From contig WIXG01000219.1 of NCBI GenBank assembly GCA_009869945.1, positions 1 through 64,000 on the forward strand: 64,000 nucleotides of DNA. Direction: 5' to 3'. Source of the DNA: Mesaphorura yosii (taxonomy: Eukaryota > Arthropoda > Collembola > Poduromorpha > Tullbergiidae). Every line of letters begins with the position of its first letter. Position 1 is the stretch's first letter. The translations under genes and the position numbers were made by a program. Shown here piece by piece: positions 48,239 through 60,940 of the stretch. The notes beneath the pieces are model-generated. The model was given only the letters and a program-made list of their open reading frames with translations. It did no database searches and was not told where the DNA came from.

Positions 48239-48264
48239 GTGCATTACTTTTGAACTAGCCCTCG
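48239..48264 (-). repeat. Right terminal inverted repeat of the mariner-type element
   Basis: 26 bp, followed by TA at 48265-48266. Its reverse complement differs from the left end at two positions. Confidence 0.85.
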
Positions 48265-51200
48265 TAAGCTGCATATGGTTCGTCGTCCCAATTTCAATTT
48301 CATGCCTGAAATTCCCTGAAGTCTGTCAAGTGTGTGTTAAGAACTAACATTGTTATACTACGACCTGCAAAACTTGAAGGACGTTAAGAATGGAAGCGAA
48401 AATAGAGTCTCATTCAGGATCGTAATAAAAATTGCTAAACCTAGTCTACTCCGTCACAACTACACGCTGACTTCAAAATCAACAAAGCCTGCATTGGAAT
48501 CAAACAATGCTTGGGTTCTAGCGACATGTGAATATGTAATTAAAGTACTCGCACTTGTCCACCAGGTAAAAAATTCTTATTCTTAATTTGCTTGCCGCGA
48601 CTTGAAATGGTACTATGAAACGTGAGTTCCTAATTTAGATTACAATTGAGAGAAAGCCAACGGGAAAGGAATAGAGATCCAAGTGCACGACTTAATGGAG
48701 TAATTTAAAAAACGGAACACGAATTCTGGTTCTTGCAAAGCCCATGCCGTTGCAAGGAGAAAGCACGAGGAGGAAAAAATATTGACATGAGAAACTTCAA
48801 TAAATCATCTGGGTCATAATTCTGTAAGGAAACTCACAGCTTCGTAATTTTAAAATTGCTACCTTCGCCCTACCCTCTATAATCACGACGCACGAGGAAA
48901 CTGAACATATTTCGGATGTCAAAATGTGCGAGCGAGTCGAGAAAAAATCTCATCACGAAAGGTAGCCCATTTTCCAAGCAACTTACAGTTTATCTCCAAT
49001 CTAACTTCTCGTCGGCACCGGCATGCTCCAAGTCTGAAAATTCTCACTGCCTTGAATTCAGCGTGCTTCTCCCAAAATTTTCTTATCAATGCTGCAATTT
49101 GCATTGCCGTAATGAATGCAAACGATATAAATCATTACTTCCCTGGTTAGCAATTTGTACACGGCTTGGCAAGAAGTGTCTCCACTGAACTTGTACCACT
49201 TTTTACTTTGTACCATTATTTATCAAGATTACGACACTACTAGGAGGTTCTCGTGCGGTGCGCTGCCGTGTGGCCTGGAGTGAGACGGAAGCCTCATCTT
49301 TCTAATTTTGGATTCATAAAACATTACAGGATCACCAGAAGGGTTCTTGTTCTAAAATGTTTGACAAAGAATAATGTTTTCTATGACATAGTTTCTCGCA
49401 GGCGGAAGTTCGTAATCAAAGTTATAGCGCACTATGCGTCTGCCGTGTAAGAGAAAGAGGTTTCCGTAATTTGCTGCTAGCCTTTGTAAGAGACAAACTA
49501 TAGTCATTAGCGCAGCGCGGGTAAAAGTGGTAGGATGGTTTACTGAAGTTGTAATGACAAATTGTGCATTACCTCTCACCACGAGTGATTGAGCCGTTAA
49601 GTAAGCAATTGCACTTTCAAAATAGGTGTATCTGAATTCAAATTTGAACTCAAAGCCGTGAAACTGATTATCATTTGATATTTCCCAATTTGTTTGGATT
49701 AGCTTTGATATCAGGTTTCACACCCAAACCCATGCTGCGATAGCAATTTCCAAACAGATGAGAGTATTCCCACGATGAACTCTGAATTCATGCCTCACAG
49801 CAATAACAGGTTGTAAACAATCTCGACTCGGCTAGGTCATGGAGTTTTTCTACACGCTTCGATTCATAAATACGAAGTAATGCAGAAATTCCAAGTTTGG
49901 TGTGCGAAGAGAAAGTAGTGAAAGGCAGATATTTATTATAGACTTTGGTTACGCTAGTTCCGACACTACAACGGTACCAGACTAGACAGACAAATCCAAC
50001 TTTCACTGTATTCGTGTTCTGGCGGCTGGGCAGACAGCCAAATAAGAAAACATGAAACAAAAAATCTCTTACTACACCGTATTTGGTCGCATGCACATAA
50101 AACGAATTGCCAGAAAGTCTGAGCTGTAAGTGCAAGAAAAGTACAACTAACTGTCAAGAAAAGTCACTGAATCTTTTCGTCCTTGTACTAGAGGCCGTGT
50201 TCCGCGACCGTTTTAAATATTATTCTGTTCTATTGCCAACATAATTTCTTTATGTATGTGCCGCGTGCCTCCAGAAAAGTGAAGGTCGCATCTCATCGCG
50301 TGCATTTTGTTTCCCGTTCATGGACAATGCATTTCAGCCTGAGTTTATCTGATTCGTTCCATATTCACATTCTAAAAATGCTTGCTGGTGTTTATTCTGC
50401 CTTCCGCTACTTGTCGCGTGGACAAGGACACAACTAACTTTCCAAACTTGACACACGTACGAGCTTTCTTTCGCCTAGAGAAATGCGGCTCATGAGTCAC
50501 AACGTTGAAATTTCGCTTCAAGTTTTAACAAGAAAAAAAGAAGGGTCCGTCCAGCATCATTCGTCTAAACTTTTGGAAACTTGGAAGATTTGCTTTCGCC
50601 TTTCCATTCGTCGGAAGTGATTTTCCGTGTAAGCAGAGTACGAAAGGGAACATATGCGATGTAATGCGGGCAAACATAATATAAAATGTATTACTCCGTT
50701 ATTTATGTATCTTGTAATCTGGTTAAAGTTTTTCCGTTTCTGAAGAAAAAATAAAGTTTTACAATTTCGGATTAACTTGGACCAACATGGCCAAGAGAGC
50801 TGGAGCAAGGGTCGAGCCCAGGCGAATGGATTACAACTGCGTATGGTCCATGAGTTTTTAAGTAAACTTGACTCGATTCAAATTGCTCGATCATTTTAAG
50901 CTGAATCCGTGTCCTATTTTTTGCGTGGTTACGCTTCCAAGGGAAGAAAATTAACGGTGCTGCTCCTCACAGTGAATTAGCGAAGTAACTTTGAGATGAA
51001 ACATAAACAAGCGACATGCAATCTGCAATTGATTTCGGGAAGACGAGAGAACAAGAGCATAATTTTAAATCAAGTGCGTAAAATTATTCAGTCGTTCTTC
51101 ATAAAGTGAATAGCGAAAAGCGAAGGATGAAAGTCTTGCATTGTCCTTGTTTCATGATGGCGATGATTCTTTCGCCTCTACTTGCATTTTATGCGAGTAC

Positions 51201-54200
51201 AAAGGCAGTTGAAGCAGAATAAAAGCGAAGAGCAGGTTTATTAAATAATTTATGCGACCGCACTCAAAAACCGAAAGACTCGTCGTCAGCGACTGGGGTG
51301 AAATTCATTTTATATGTCCGCGCTCTGCCGCTGTATCGAAACTTTCTTTTAAAGAAACTTTTCATACGCGTCGTCAATACGAGCTCAATATTACATAAAA
51401 GTCATATTTCATTTCGTGCAAGGTTCATTACATATTCGCCTCAAGTCACAGGAACGAACTTTTACTGTTTGAATTCTTCTTTTACTTTGCATTGGCTTGC
51501 CGTTGTGTAACTTCACGTGTTTTCAATACCTGTGCGTGGGCGCTGGGCTCGTTTGGGAAGACGACACGAAGGTACACAAGTGTGCAGCACGCACAATGAA
51601 TGCTTGTAATGATGAAGCGATGAAAAATTTGAGCAGGCTCGTTTGGTAGTCCCAACAAATCTCAAATCTGTATGCAGCATGCACAAAAGTATGGATTTGA
51701 GTCACCGTGCCGTGCGTGGAAATGTGAAACTAATTACAAACCCAACTTTTGCATCAAATCATAATTTATCATAAAGTTAATATCATGAACTACCGTCAAG
51801 ATGAAGTGAAGTAAACAGAACAGCGATAGGACAGGCGAAAAAGTTATCGATGAAAACTGAGCTAACTTTAGATGAAAGAACGCGCTACGGACCAGCCAGG
51901 CGCAAATAGTTGAGTATATTAACAGAAGGACATCGCGTACTTACGAATGAACCCGCCAGGACGGATGAAAGAAAGAGTTTCAAAATTTTGATTTATTGGA
52001 GAAATATTTGGAGTTAACTAACCGCTACAAATTCCTCTCATGCCTCGACACAAATCTCCGTCTGGGAGACTGCAGACTGGAAGCCTAACGAAACACATTA
52101 ACTGCACTGCACTGGCCGCCTTGCGTTGCGTGCAACTAATTGCCCATTCGGGTGTCAACAAGGAGTTCCATTCCAAACATGAAAAGCCAAAAGCACGGTC
52201 ATATGAAGGATTGCCTGCAATGGGTTCTCTGTATTTGGCCGCTTGCGGTCTTCCCGATTGACTGTGCGTTTAACATTTTGACATGCAACAGTAGACCGTT
52301 CATCATGACACGCGCTAAGTTCATTTTGACATGTAAAAAGTTATGCCCACTTATTAGTAATTAAACTCACGTTTCTCTCCAACTACTTTATAAAAATTCA
52401 TCCTCATTTCCTTCCAGCATTTTACAACTCCGTTCCGTTTGGAAGCCTTTTTCGGTCCATACGTTGGGCATATTATTGCTTTTAATGTGAGGGCATTGTT
52501 TTGGAGTTTTGAGCAGGTTGCGAGGTTCAAGGCTGGGACGACTGGTTAAATAATTAAAACTGTAGCACGATACAAAAAGAACGAAGTTTTCCACGAAGAA
52601 ATGGACTCATTGTAATTTCAAAACTTTATAATCTTAGAAATATGCTTCTCTGTTTCTTTTATCCCTCTGTTGAAAGTTAATCGCTTTGTTTCCATTTTCG
52701 GTTCATTTACCCAAGCGGAGCGTTGACTTTTATTTGATTCAAGATTTATTGGGGAAAACCAGGAATGCATTCGTTTATTTAGTACCACAACAGACTTATG
52801 CTGCATTCTAAAGTCTAATATGTTTAGAAGCGTGCAAATCACGAAACACCCAAAAATTATCTTGACTCTGATTCCAAGCCGGTGGCTTTAGTTTCAGAAT
52901 GCCCCAATTTTGTCCATCCACGGGTTGACCCACAAACACGATAGACAGAAAGAAAGGGCTAATGAAAAAAGTTCGGACTGGATACACTACAAGCGGCAGA
53001 TCTAATTCAAACTTTTCTTAGCACGCCAGAATAAAAACATAAATCTTCGTCCCACGTTGTGAGGGACATACTTTAACTTCACGACACTGGAGTTGGATTC
53101 ATTCTACCGTATCCTGCCCTTACACGGATGACCTTTCCATGGCTTAAGTATTCTTGGCAGTGGATTTACGCATTAACACGCAATATGACGCACATTAGTA
53201 AATGCACGCAGCATGGAGTTTAGGTCCAGCTGATTTCCAACAAACATTTCGTAATAAACACATGTACAACCATTTATGGGGTACGAGTTACGCATGTTGA
53301 TTTTGGAGAATACTCGTCCGGAATAACATTTGAAACACAGTGTGAACTGAACCACAGGAGACTAAGATCATATTATTATTGCAAGTTGGTTCAAAGCGTC
53401 ATGAATGAATTACAAGAGTAAGTGATTTTGTGGGTTATGACATGACATTTTGCATGCACAAATGCCAAGGGGAAATATTTAGTAAGCGTTGTGACGATTG
53501 ACACTGAGGTGGGCTAGCCAAAATTATTATGCAATTCTTCGTAAACAGAATTTTGGTAGCCAGATTAGACTCAAAGACTTACTCTCGCAATGAATCCACA
53601 AATGTGATTGCCACCACCATCTTTCAAATTTACGAAGATCAGACTCGGTCGCTGACGGTCTGGAGCAAGGTCTTGATACACAACCACACAACACACATAA
53701 TTTCGATTTTTTTTTACTCCGAAATGATACTCCTCGTCTGTTAATAACAACTCTATACAATCCATTCATGTCTTCGCCGCAGGTTTTCCCGAATACTCAC
53801 TTTATAAGGTTTTACTTTATCTTATGCTTTGAGCGCAGGATTATCAATTCAATTCATTCCGCACCCTCATGCCTTAGGATTACATACTGAAGTAAACATT
53901 GGCTACTCTGATGCCACGAACGTCTTCATTTAACAAATCTCTTGTGATTATTCAATTCAAGTGTGCAATACTCAACAATCAACAAAAACAATTGGCAATC
54001 AAATGCAACAATGATGCACCTTCAACTTACCACAAATCGTCTTCGCCCTTTACGGCTTCACTGTTGTTAATTATTCTCAACGATGCGAACCATTGAAAAC
54101 TGCATCTAACCTCATTGGCTGTATACGCGAGTGCACAATACTGTCGCGAGAAATCTGAGGACTGCTCGATTGCACAAACGGACGTCTCGGCGTCTTTAGT

Positions 54201-57200
54201 GACATTAATCACTGCAGGAGTTGAAATTCTCCAGTCAAGATTGGACAACACGAGAGATGTACTTACAGCTTCAAGAAAGACATGGGCATGGGCGACGCGA
54301 GAATTTGAGGAAAGGCCGTCAAGCTTGAAGTGTAGATAATGTAATAATATATGGTAATGGTATTATTATATTAAGTTGGATAATTTAATAATAGAATAGA
54401 ATTGAGCGCACACAAAGGAACCTGGCGGAGCAGGTTGCAAAGGAAAGTGTAAAATAAGGCGTGTTGGCTTTGTCGCCTTAACCCTCTTTTTACTTTCGAT
54501 AAATTCTGGTCTAACTTTTTCGCCTGACTTGAATACGTAATTTTTCCACGCCGAAAAAGGAAATTAGATATTCTGTTTCTGTTCCACCGCCACATATTAG
54601 ACTTGAACGGATTTATAAAATTGTCAGATTAATTCTTTCGTGTTTGCTAACAAGGGCACAAATCGACTGGCAGAAAAACACGTCCTTAATGGCGGACCGG
54701 AGCTAATTTTATTTCTGCGCTCGTAATGTCGCAGTCGGATTCAGAGCAATCACGCGATATTGGCACACCGAATTCACAAGGCGTAAGGTTAAGTGCAAAC
54801 ACATAGCGGAATTTCTGTCAAGTTCTTCCTCGCATTCTTTGCACATTTGGATCAAGAGCATTCCAGACAGGCAAACCTTCAACTTAATATTACGTATTGC
54901 ACCTTTGGGACCCCTTTGAGGCTTTCACTATAATATTTTATTCTGACTGCTTCATTCATGTGATGCCGCTCCATATAGCAGGTCGATTTCTTGAAATAAC
55001 ACGACGAGCTCGCTTAACTTCAGCAGTAGTAAATAGGTTATTCTCAACAATTTAAGCTTTTCACTTGTCTCTGTCTCCCTTCATTTCTTCCGTTTGCCTT
55101 TCGGTTTAAGGAAAATGTATAATCTCCGAGCCCCGCACTCAGGGCTTGCAGCCAGGAACAGGGAGCAAATGACAAGTGCTACATACGAAGAATACGTAAT
55201 CAGCTAGAAGTGAAAGCCAGGCTCGCACAGAGAGCAAGGCATTGAAGTTATGCCTCATTACATTGCTTGCTGAATGAATGCTGACTATGAAAATTCATAT
55301 TCTATTTCTTGACTGGTCGGCTCGGTTCTCTCGGTCTGGCTCCCAGTTTTAACTCGCTTGGGAATTTGAGAAAACAAACGTTCCCGTTGGCCTCCTGCAG
55401 AAACCTCAAATTTATAGACTTAACATACGCCCGTAGAAATATGAAGTGAAGTTGTAAATTTACAGCCTGTAAAAGTTTATATTAATAAGTACCTGCCAGC
55501 CAGCAGTCGCAATGCTGACTTCACAGTGAAAGGCAGTGCGATGTCTGTGGAATCTGTATGCAATAACGTGTTTAATGTCTCGACACAGATTACTTGCCAC
55601 GAACGTGCTTTGATTTCGGTAATAACTTGAAATTATTGTTGGAAATAGAATATGTAGAGAATATTTTGGATAGAGAATATATAGAGGAATGCTCCAGACG
55701 TATGCTATAGAGAGGCGTTCGGGGCCAAAATATAAAAGTGGTTTCAATCGCCAAATCAGAGCTGTCGTCCTCCTCAGACGTCAATCAAATTAATCAGCCT
55801 CCAGTCAAAAAGCCCAAGTACATAATATCAGAACTGGCACTGTTTGAACTCTTCATGACCCCATTCGTAGCATGACGACATATGGGCTCGACGCTTTATT
55901 GCGAAACAATTGTCTCCGAATTTGTTATCAAATATGTCCATCTGACACTCTGGCATGGCATTATTGTTCCAGTTTACACGACACGAGTTTCATCTTAACC
56001 ATTCCTTACTACAAGACGCACGTATTTTGCTCGGTTCTGGGTTCTCTTAAACGACGCATTGTCTTACTTATGCAGCGATTAACTCGAAGCAGACCCAAAC
56101 AATTGACAATCGACAGAACGCGTATTATAATGGTAGTGGGATTTATAATAATTGGATTAAATTCTTATTGCATGGAAGTGGAAGTGTAATTGCACTGTAT
56201 AATACGGACCCTCCACACAAAAACTTGTAAAAGCACATAAAAAAGTCATTATCTTGGGTTTGGTTCTCAAGCGACAGAGGAATGTGCTGAGAAAGCGTTC
56301 ACTTCGCATTACGACCAGAGAAACGCCAACAACGACCGGACAACTGGACGATGAGCATCTGGTGTGCTTATCAAGCTCCATTGTTATATTTGTGCTGTGA
56401 ATCCAGCGAAGCTACGCTTTCTAATGCCATTGCTTTGCATAATTCACTTACTCGCCCTGACGAAACAATATTAGGACACGACGAAAACTGTTGCTGATAA
56501 GAAGGAATGAATTATATTACATAAGCAAATACAAACACTGCGCTGCATTAGTGTAATACGATTCGAGTTTTTGAGCTTGGTTTGGGTTCATCACAAAGTG
56601 ACTTACCAAACGGAGAAAATCAACAATCGCACTGACAAGAACCACGAAAAGCAAGCTGCACAAATTCACAAGCTATTTAGCTGTTTTACATTCATTGCTT
56701 GCTTGATTTCATCCATAAGAGCAGTGTATTCAATCTAAAGTTGATACCGTCGTTAGTGTTTCACGCGTAAAAGCTTTGCTCTCGATGATAGCCTTGTGTC
56801 TGAATTGACCGAAGCCAAACTTGAAGTGCTATTGAATAGAATAGCATGCAGCTGAGCCTGGAGAAGGAAATGGGAAATAATGCAAATATTGTAGAGCTGT
56901 CTTACAAAACACTTGATGATGACTGCGCCTTCGCACAACAAATCAGATTTACGTACACCTCCTTCAACAGATACGATGTAGCCAGCTTACATTTTCATGC
57001 GATCCGGAGGTTGGCACAACTGGAAACAATACCGGCTTGAAAGGTTTGATGCATGCGGCTGGGCAAATGAATTTGTAAAGTGGGTTTTATCTTTGTTTCA
57101 CTTTCAGGAAATACAAACGTGGACGTCGAAACAAAGCTATTAAAAGTACAACAAAGCAAGCTTTCAGGCATTCAGTCAGTTGTATTGTGCACCTTGCAAA

Positions 57201-60200
57201 ATCATAAAATGTGATAGTCATTTTGGCACGTGCAAGCACAGTAGAATGCAATCACTCTAGCATCGTTTATTTTGTTGTAAAGTGCAATTAATGTTGTTCG
57301 GTTAATTCCAACCTGTGTTCTCTCCGAACAATAAAAAACAGTAGCGAGTAAATAATGGTGTGAAAGAATGCGTCGACCAAAAATCAACCCTTCGTTTCGT
57401 TTATTATCGTGATTTTATTCCGTCTGTTGCGCACTAGGTGATGTGACAAATATGTCAAAGCCAACGAGTTGAAATGCATTAATGGTTAGATTATGCGTCT
57501 GCAGTTACCCGAGATTGAGCTTCGCTGACAAACGAACCAAAACAATAACAATCCAGATTAACTACTAAAGAATAATGACGATGGCCAGTTAGACCATTAC
57601 AAGCAACATGTCAAAACATTTATCTCGTCTGTGGTACACAGGATGGTCATGCGACTGAGCTGTTACTGCCAAATACGGTTCGCTAAAATGAGAAACACAT
57701 TTTGGACAATGCAGTTTACGCCCTGCAGGCGCTGTAGTTCACATGCTTTTATTTGCAGCGACGCAGGGTTCGAGTTAAGTAACTCCACGTTACATCAGTC
57801 ATGGTGAAAGTCAAAAGAGCAAGAATAAATACTCGTCAGGAGGTTGTTTACTCGCTGCAATGGTGCATTGTACAAATTGAGTATCTGCTGTTTCATTTTT
57901 ATCTTTTCTCCTGAAGCGACTCAATGATCTGTCATGAGATACGTAAAAAGACCTGCAAGGGGACAGAACGGAAGACGACTGCTGCTATTATTGCAGGTGA
58001 GAAGTACATCATCTCCAAAAACCTTTCAAACACTCGAACGCAAACGCATAAAATGACTCTGCGGGTTTTTCGACTATTGCTTTATTTGAAGAAACTCATA
58101 ACTCCTGGCATCCACTTGAGGGTACATTCAAGACTCGTAAGTGCATTTCCGTCCAATAATTCATACAAAAATTCCGAAATAATTTTCGGTTGAGTTCCCT
58201 TTCAGACTTGACGCTTCGTAAAATTCGAATGTGTTCACGCCTTGGAGTGACTTCAGGGTACACACTTTGTCCAGCGCAACATTTGAGGGACAAAAGATCC
58301 ACCTCCCTTGATAGCCAATAATATTATTATCTCAATATTTTCCTCAGAGTCACTCTTGACGTTGAGACGAACCCTTTTCTCATCTCCTATCAAGTGTTCT
58401 TCAAGTAGTGTTCTTGGAAGAAAAGAAAGGAAGAAGATAAAAGACTTTTATTCCACGGGAATAAACACACAAGTATACACGAAGGAGGAATAAGTTGTAA
58501 TAAATTTTACGAACGTAGCTGAGCATTAAACGGGTAAATATTAATATTTTCATTTTGTTGTGAGAATTTCCAGGTGTCTTCGAATATGTTGCTGTGTGGC
58601 AGGCTGAGGCTGTTGTGCTAATGGATTAACTTATTAGAGTCCTCCTTCAAAATAAAGACGTGTAATAATATTTAGACATCAGAATCTGCCCAGTCATAAT
58701 CTTGACGTGACCAGTTTAACATTTTTGTAATAATTTTTGTACGCGCGCAGCTGAAAACCACGGCAAGCCCCAAATAATATTTTATGAAGAGGTCATGATC
58801 GGCAAAGTTCTTGTGCCGGCGTGGGGCACGGAGGCGGAGTGACCTGACAGTGTTTCGGATATAGAATGTAATGAAGATATTTGATTCACGTAGCACTGGC
58901 TAAAGACTAAGCATTTCTCTCGATTTGAAAACCTCCGGCAATGAAATGCCAAATTATTCAAATTTTGATTTATTAAGACTGTAAATTAAGTCATAAAATC
59001 TAACAAGTTAATTATAAATTCTAGAATGACTGAACAGATGCGTGAAAGATAAAACGGCAAATATTCGATAGAGGTAGATGCACTGCGCATTTGATTTTGG
59101 GAAACGAGAAATGCAGCTTAAATACATGGGGCATGTGCTGAGGTCACGCATCACGTTTTCTGGCGTCTCACACTCAAATCATGAACTCAACCAACCATGC
59201 ATTGTCATAATATTTAAAATTATGTTTACCTCAAGGAAAATGGCAATAAAAATAAAACCTCTTTTACGATGCATTCATTCTCGAGCTGCTGGGACGCGAC
59301 ATATAAAAATTGTCAGGAAAATTTTTGAATAAATTTATCCTTTGCTAAATATAAAATGTGGAATTCAGTGGGTCATACGCCTGCTGCTGCCTAGAATCAT
59401 GTAAGATACCTTCTTTCCACAAGAGGGCAAAAAAGAGAACAAAAAAAAACATAGGCCAGAAGTGACTTGAAACCCAGCGCATAAGATTTCGGAATTGGAA
59501 TGATAGTACTTTGAGTATTTCTAAAGCCAGTGAGATGTTGCACTGACAAGTATCTTAATTGCATTTTCCACGACCGTGTATTGAAGATCTTACAGCCTTA
59601 TGTAAATAAGAATGTCCGGCAATACTGCGGATATGTAGTAGACACTTGAAAATTTACACCCTTGACTTTTACGACATGTTGTAAAAATTAGCTTCCTGAA
59701 CACAATTTTTCTCATTCAGGCAATATGAACTCAATTAAATTTACATTGTTGTCCGTTCACATACAACTCCAGTTCTTTCCGTCTGCAAAGACTGCACAGA
59801 GTGTGCCCTTGTCGCACGAATACAACTGCGGTTATCGATTTTTCAAATTCACACAGTCTCAAAATTGTTTCCAATCGCCAATCTTCCGACCGCTGATGAA
59901 GTGAATTGAGTTCAAAGTTCAACTATGAACTGAACTATTCTCTGTAAATATTCCAATGGCGAGTCTCGTTTTCTCATCCGCGCTAAATATACAAGCGCTT
60001 GAGTTAACATCAACTTCAATGAAGTGAGTATGAATGGATTTGCTCATCCACGGCCAACATAATTTATTTATTTACACGGCTTACGCATTGTCGCGCCCGC
60101 GGTACGGCGCGTCAAGAGTTCACGCACTTTTACGACTTTCAAGATAAGCGCGACGCACCTTTCGCGTCTGTCTGTTTACACATACAATTATCACTACTTA

Positions 60201-60634
60201 GGCATGAAATTACTTTTGGGTCGGGGTTTATAGACTCAAATGCCCAAATAAAGAAGTATTTCATTAAGAGGATGAAGTTTATTAATATGCTCGAAGGTGG
60301 TTTCTTTCCTTAATTTATTCCTTGTGAATTTCCTTTATGCTTGCCGTTCTCATCGACTTGTCGGCGGATTACACAGTCCTTAGCGCCAACACAGACACAG
60401 TCACAGTCTCGAATAAGCGATTGTTGAATTTTAAACTCTCATTTCCGAGTCATGTGCGCATTACACATTTCTCTAATGTGTACTAAATATTTAAGCGAAA
60501 CGATATCTGCCCCTAAACTACAATGTGCGGCATAACAAGGAGGAAGCAAAGGCGCAGGCGTCTGGAACTACAAAGCGAATACACGCCAAGTGATGTGGAA
60601 ATTGAATGCGGTAATAATTGAATTTTATATTTAC
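48265..60634. other. Gene-free stretch, probable first intron of the ADAMTS-like gene (part 2)
   Basis: Twelve kilobases with only short chance frames on both strands. None shows a family motif, a convincing splice pair or a signal peptide. AT-rich patches occur, for example near 54330-54400. I see no tRNA, CRISPR or complete transposon. Confidence 0.45.
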
Positions 60635-60730
60635 CTGTTGAAATCCAATACAAAGGAGGAAGAGCAGATATGATGTTGAGAACAACAAAGGAAATGATCC
60701 ATAATACGAACGTTCAGCGCGTTGGCTCAT
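60635..60730 (-). CDS. Candidate signal-peptide exon of the ADAMTS-like gene
   Basis: 32 codons from ATG at 60730: a basic start (MSQRAERSYYGS), a hydrophobic core (FPLLFSTSYLLFLLCIGF) and QQ at a good donor (CAACAG|GTAAAT) in phase 0. That phase fits the first certain exon (41892). The frame stays open upstream to an ATG at 60874, which would add a long Arg/Thr-rich N-terminus. This is the best of three phase-0 candidates. If correct, the gene's first intron is about 18.7 kb and the precursor has 1,348 residues. The support is composition and splice phase only. Confidence 0.4.
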
Positions 60731-60940
60731 TGTGTGAATTACTGATCGCCTCCTGCACCTTCGCTGTCTTTGAAGATAAGTGGCTGCTGTTATTGTTGCA
60801 GCAGCATCGCCGCCAGAGCCTTGAGTTCTAGTGCTCCGAGATGTCTGCCTTCTCTCCCTGCTTTGCCTATTCATCTTGGCTTGACACAGTTCCCTCTTCA
60901 CATGTAGTACGCATTTTTGTTTATTATAGCACTTTTTCAA

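Larger units (their letters stand above)
47381..48264. mobile_element. Mariner-type inverted-repeat DNA transposon, 884 bp
   Basis: 26 bp terminal inverted repeats (left CGAGGGCGAGTTCATAAGTA plus ATGCAC; right the reverse complement with two mismatches) are flanked on both sides by TA, the target duplication of the IS630-Tc1-mariner superfamily. The CGAGGG start and the AAGTAATGCAC inner part resemble mariner ends in arthropods. I find no D,D34D transposase motifs in any frame. The longest internal frame (47711-47983, minus, 90 codons) is not recognisable, so the copy is probably non-autonomous or a decayed derivative. It lies in gene-free DNA. Confidence 0.82.

Noticed and set aside
53527-53769. 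Two overlapping minus-strand frames with varied composition
   Set aside because: Neither has a recognisable motif and they contradict one another; a decayed transposon is possible but not demonstrable.
54330-54400. AT-rich near-palindromic stretch resembling a MITE
   Set aside because: I could not define inverted ends or a target duplication; it reads as low-complexity TAATAATA sequence.
57715-57790. tRNA-like B box (GGTTCGAGT) near 57768
   Set aside because: The upstream sequence does not give a proper A box, and I could not fold acceptor or anticodon stems.
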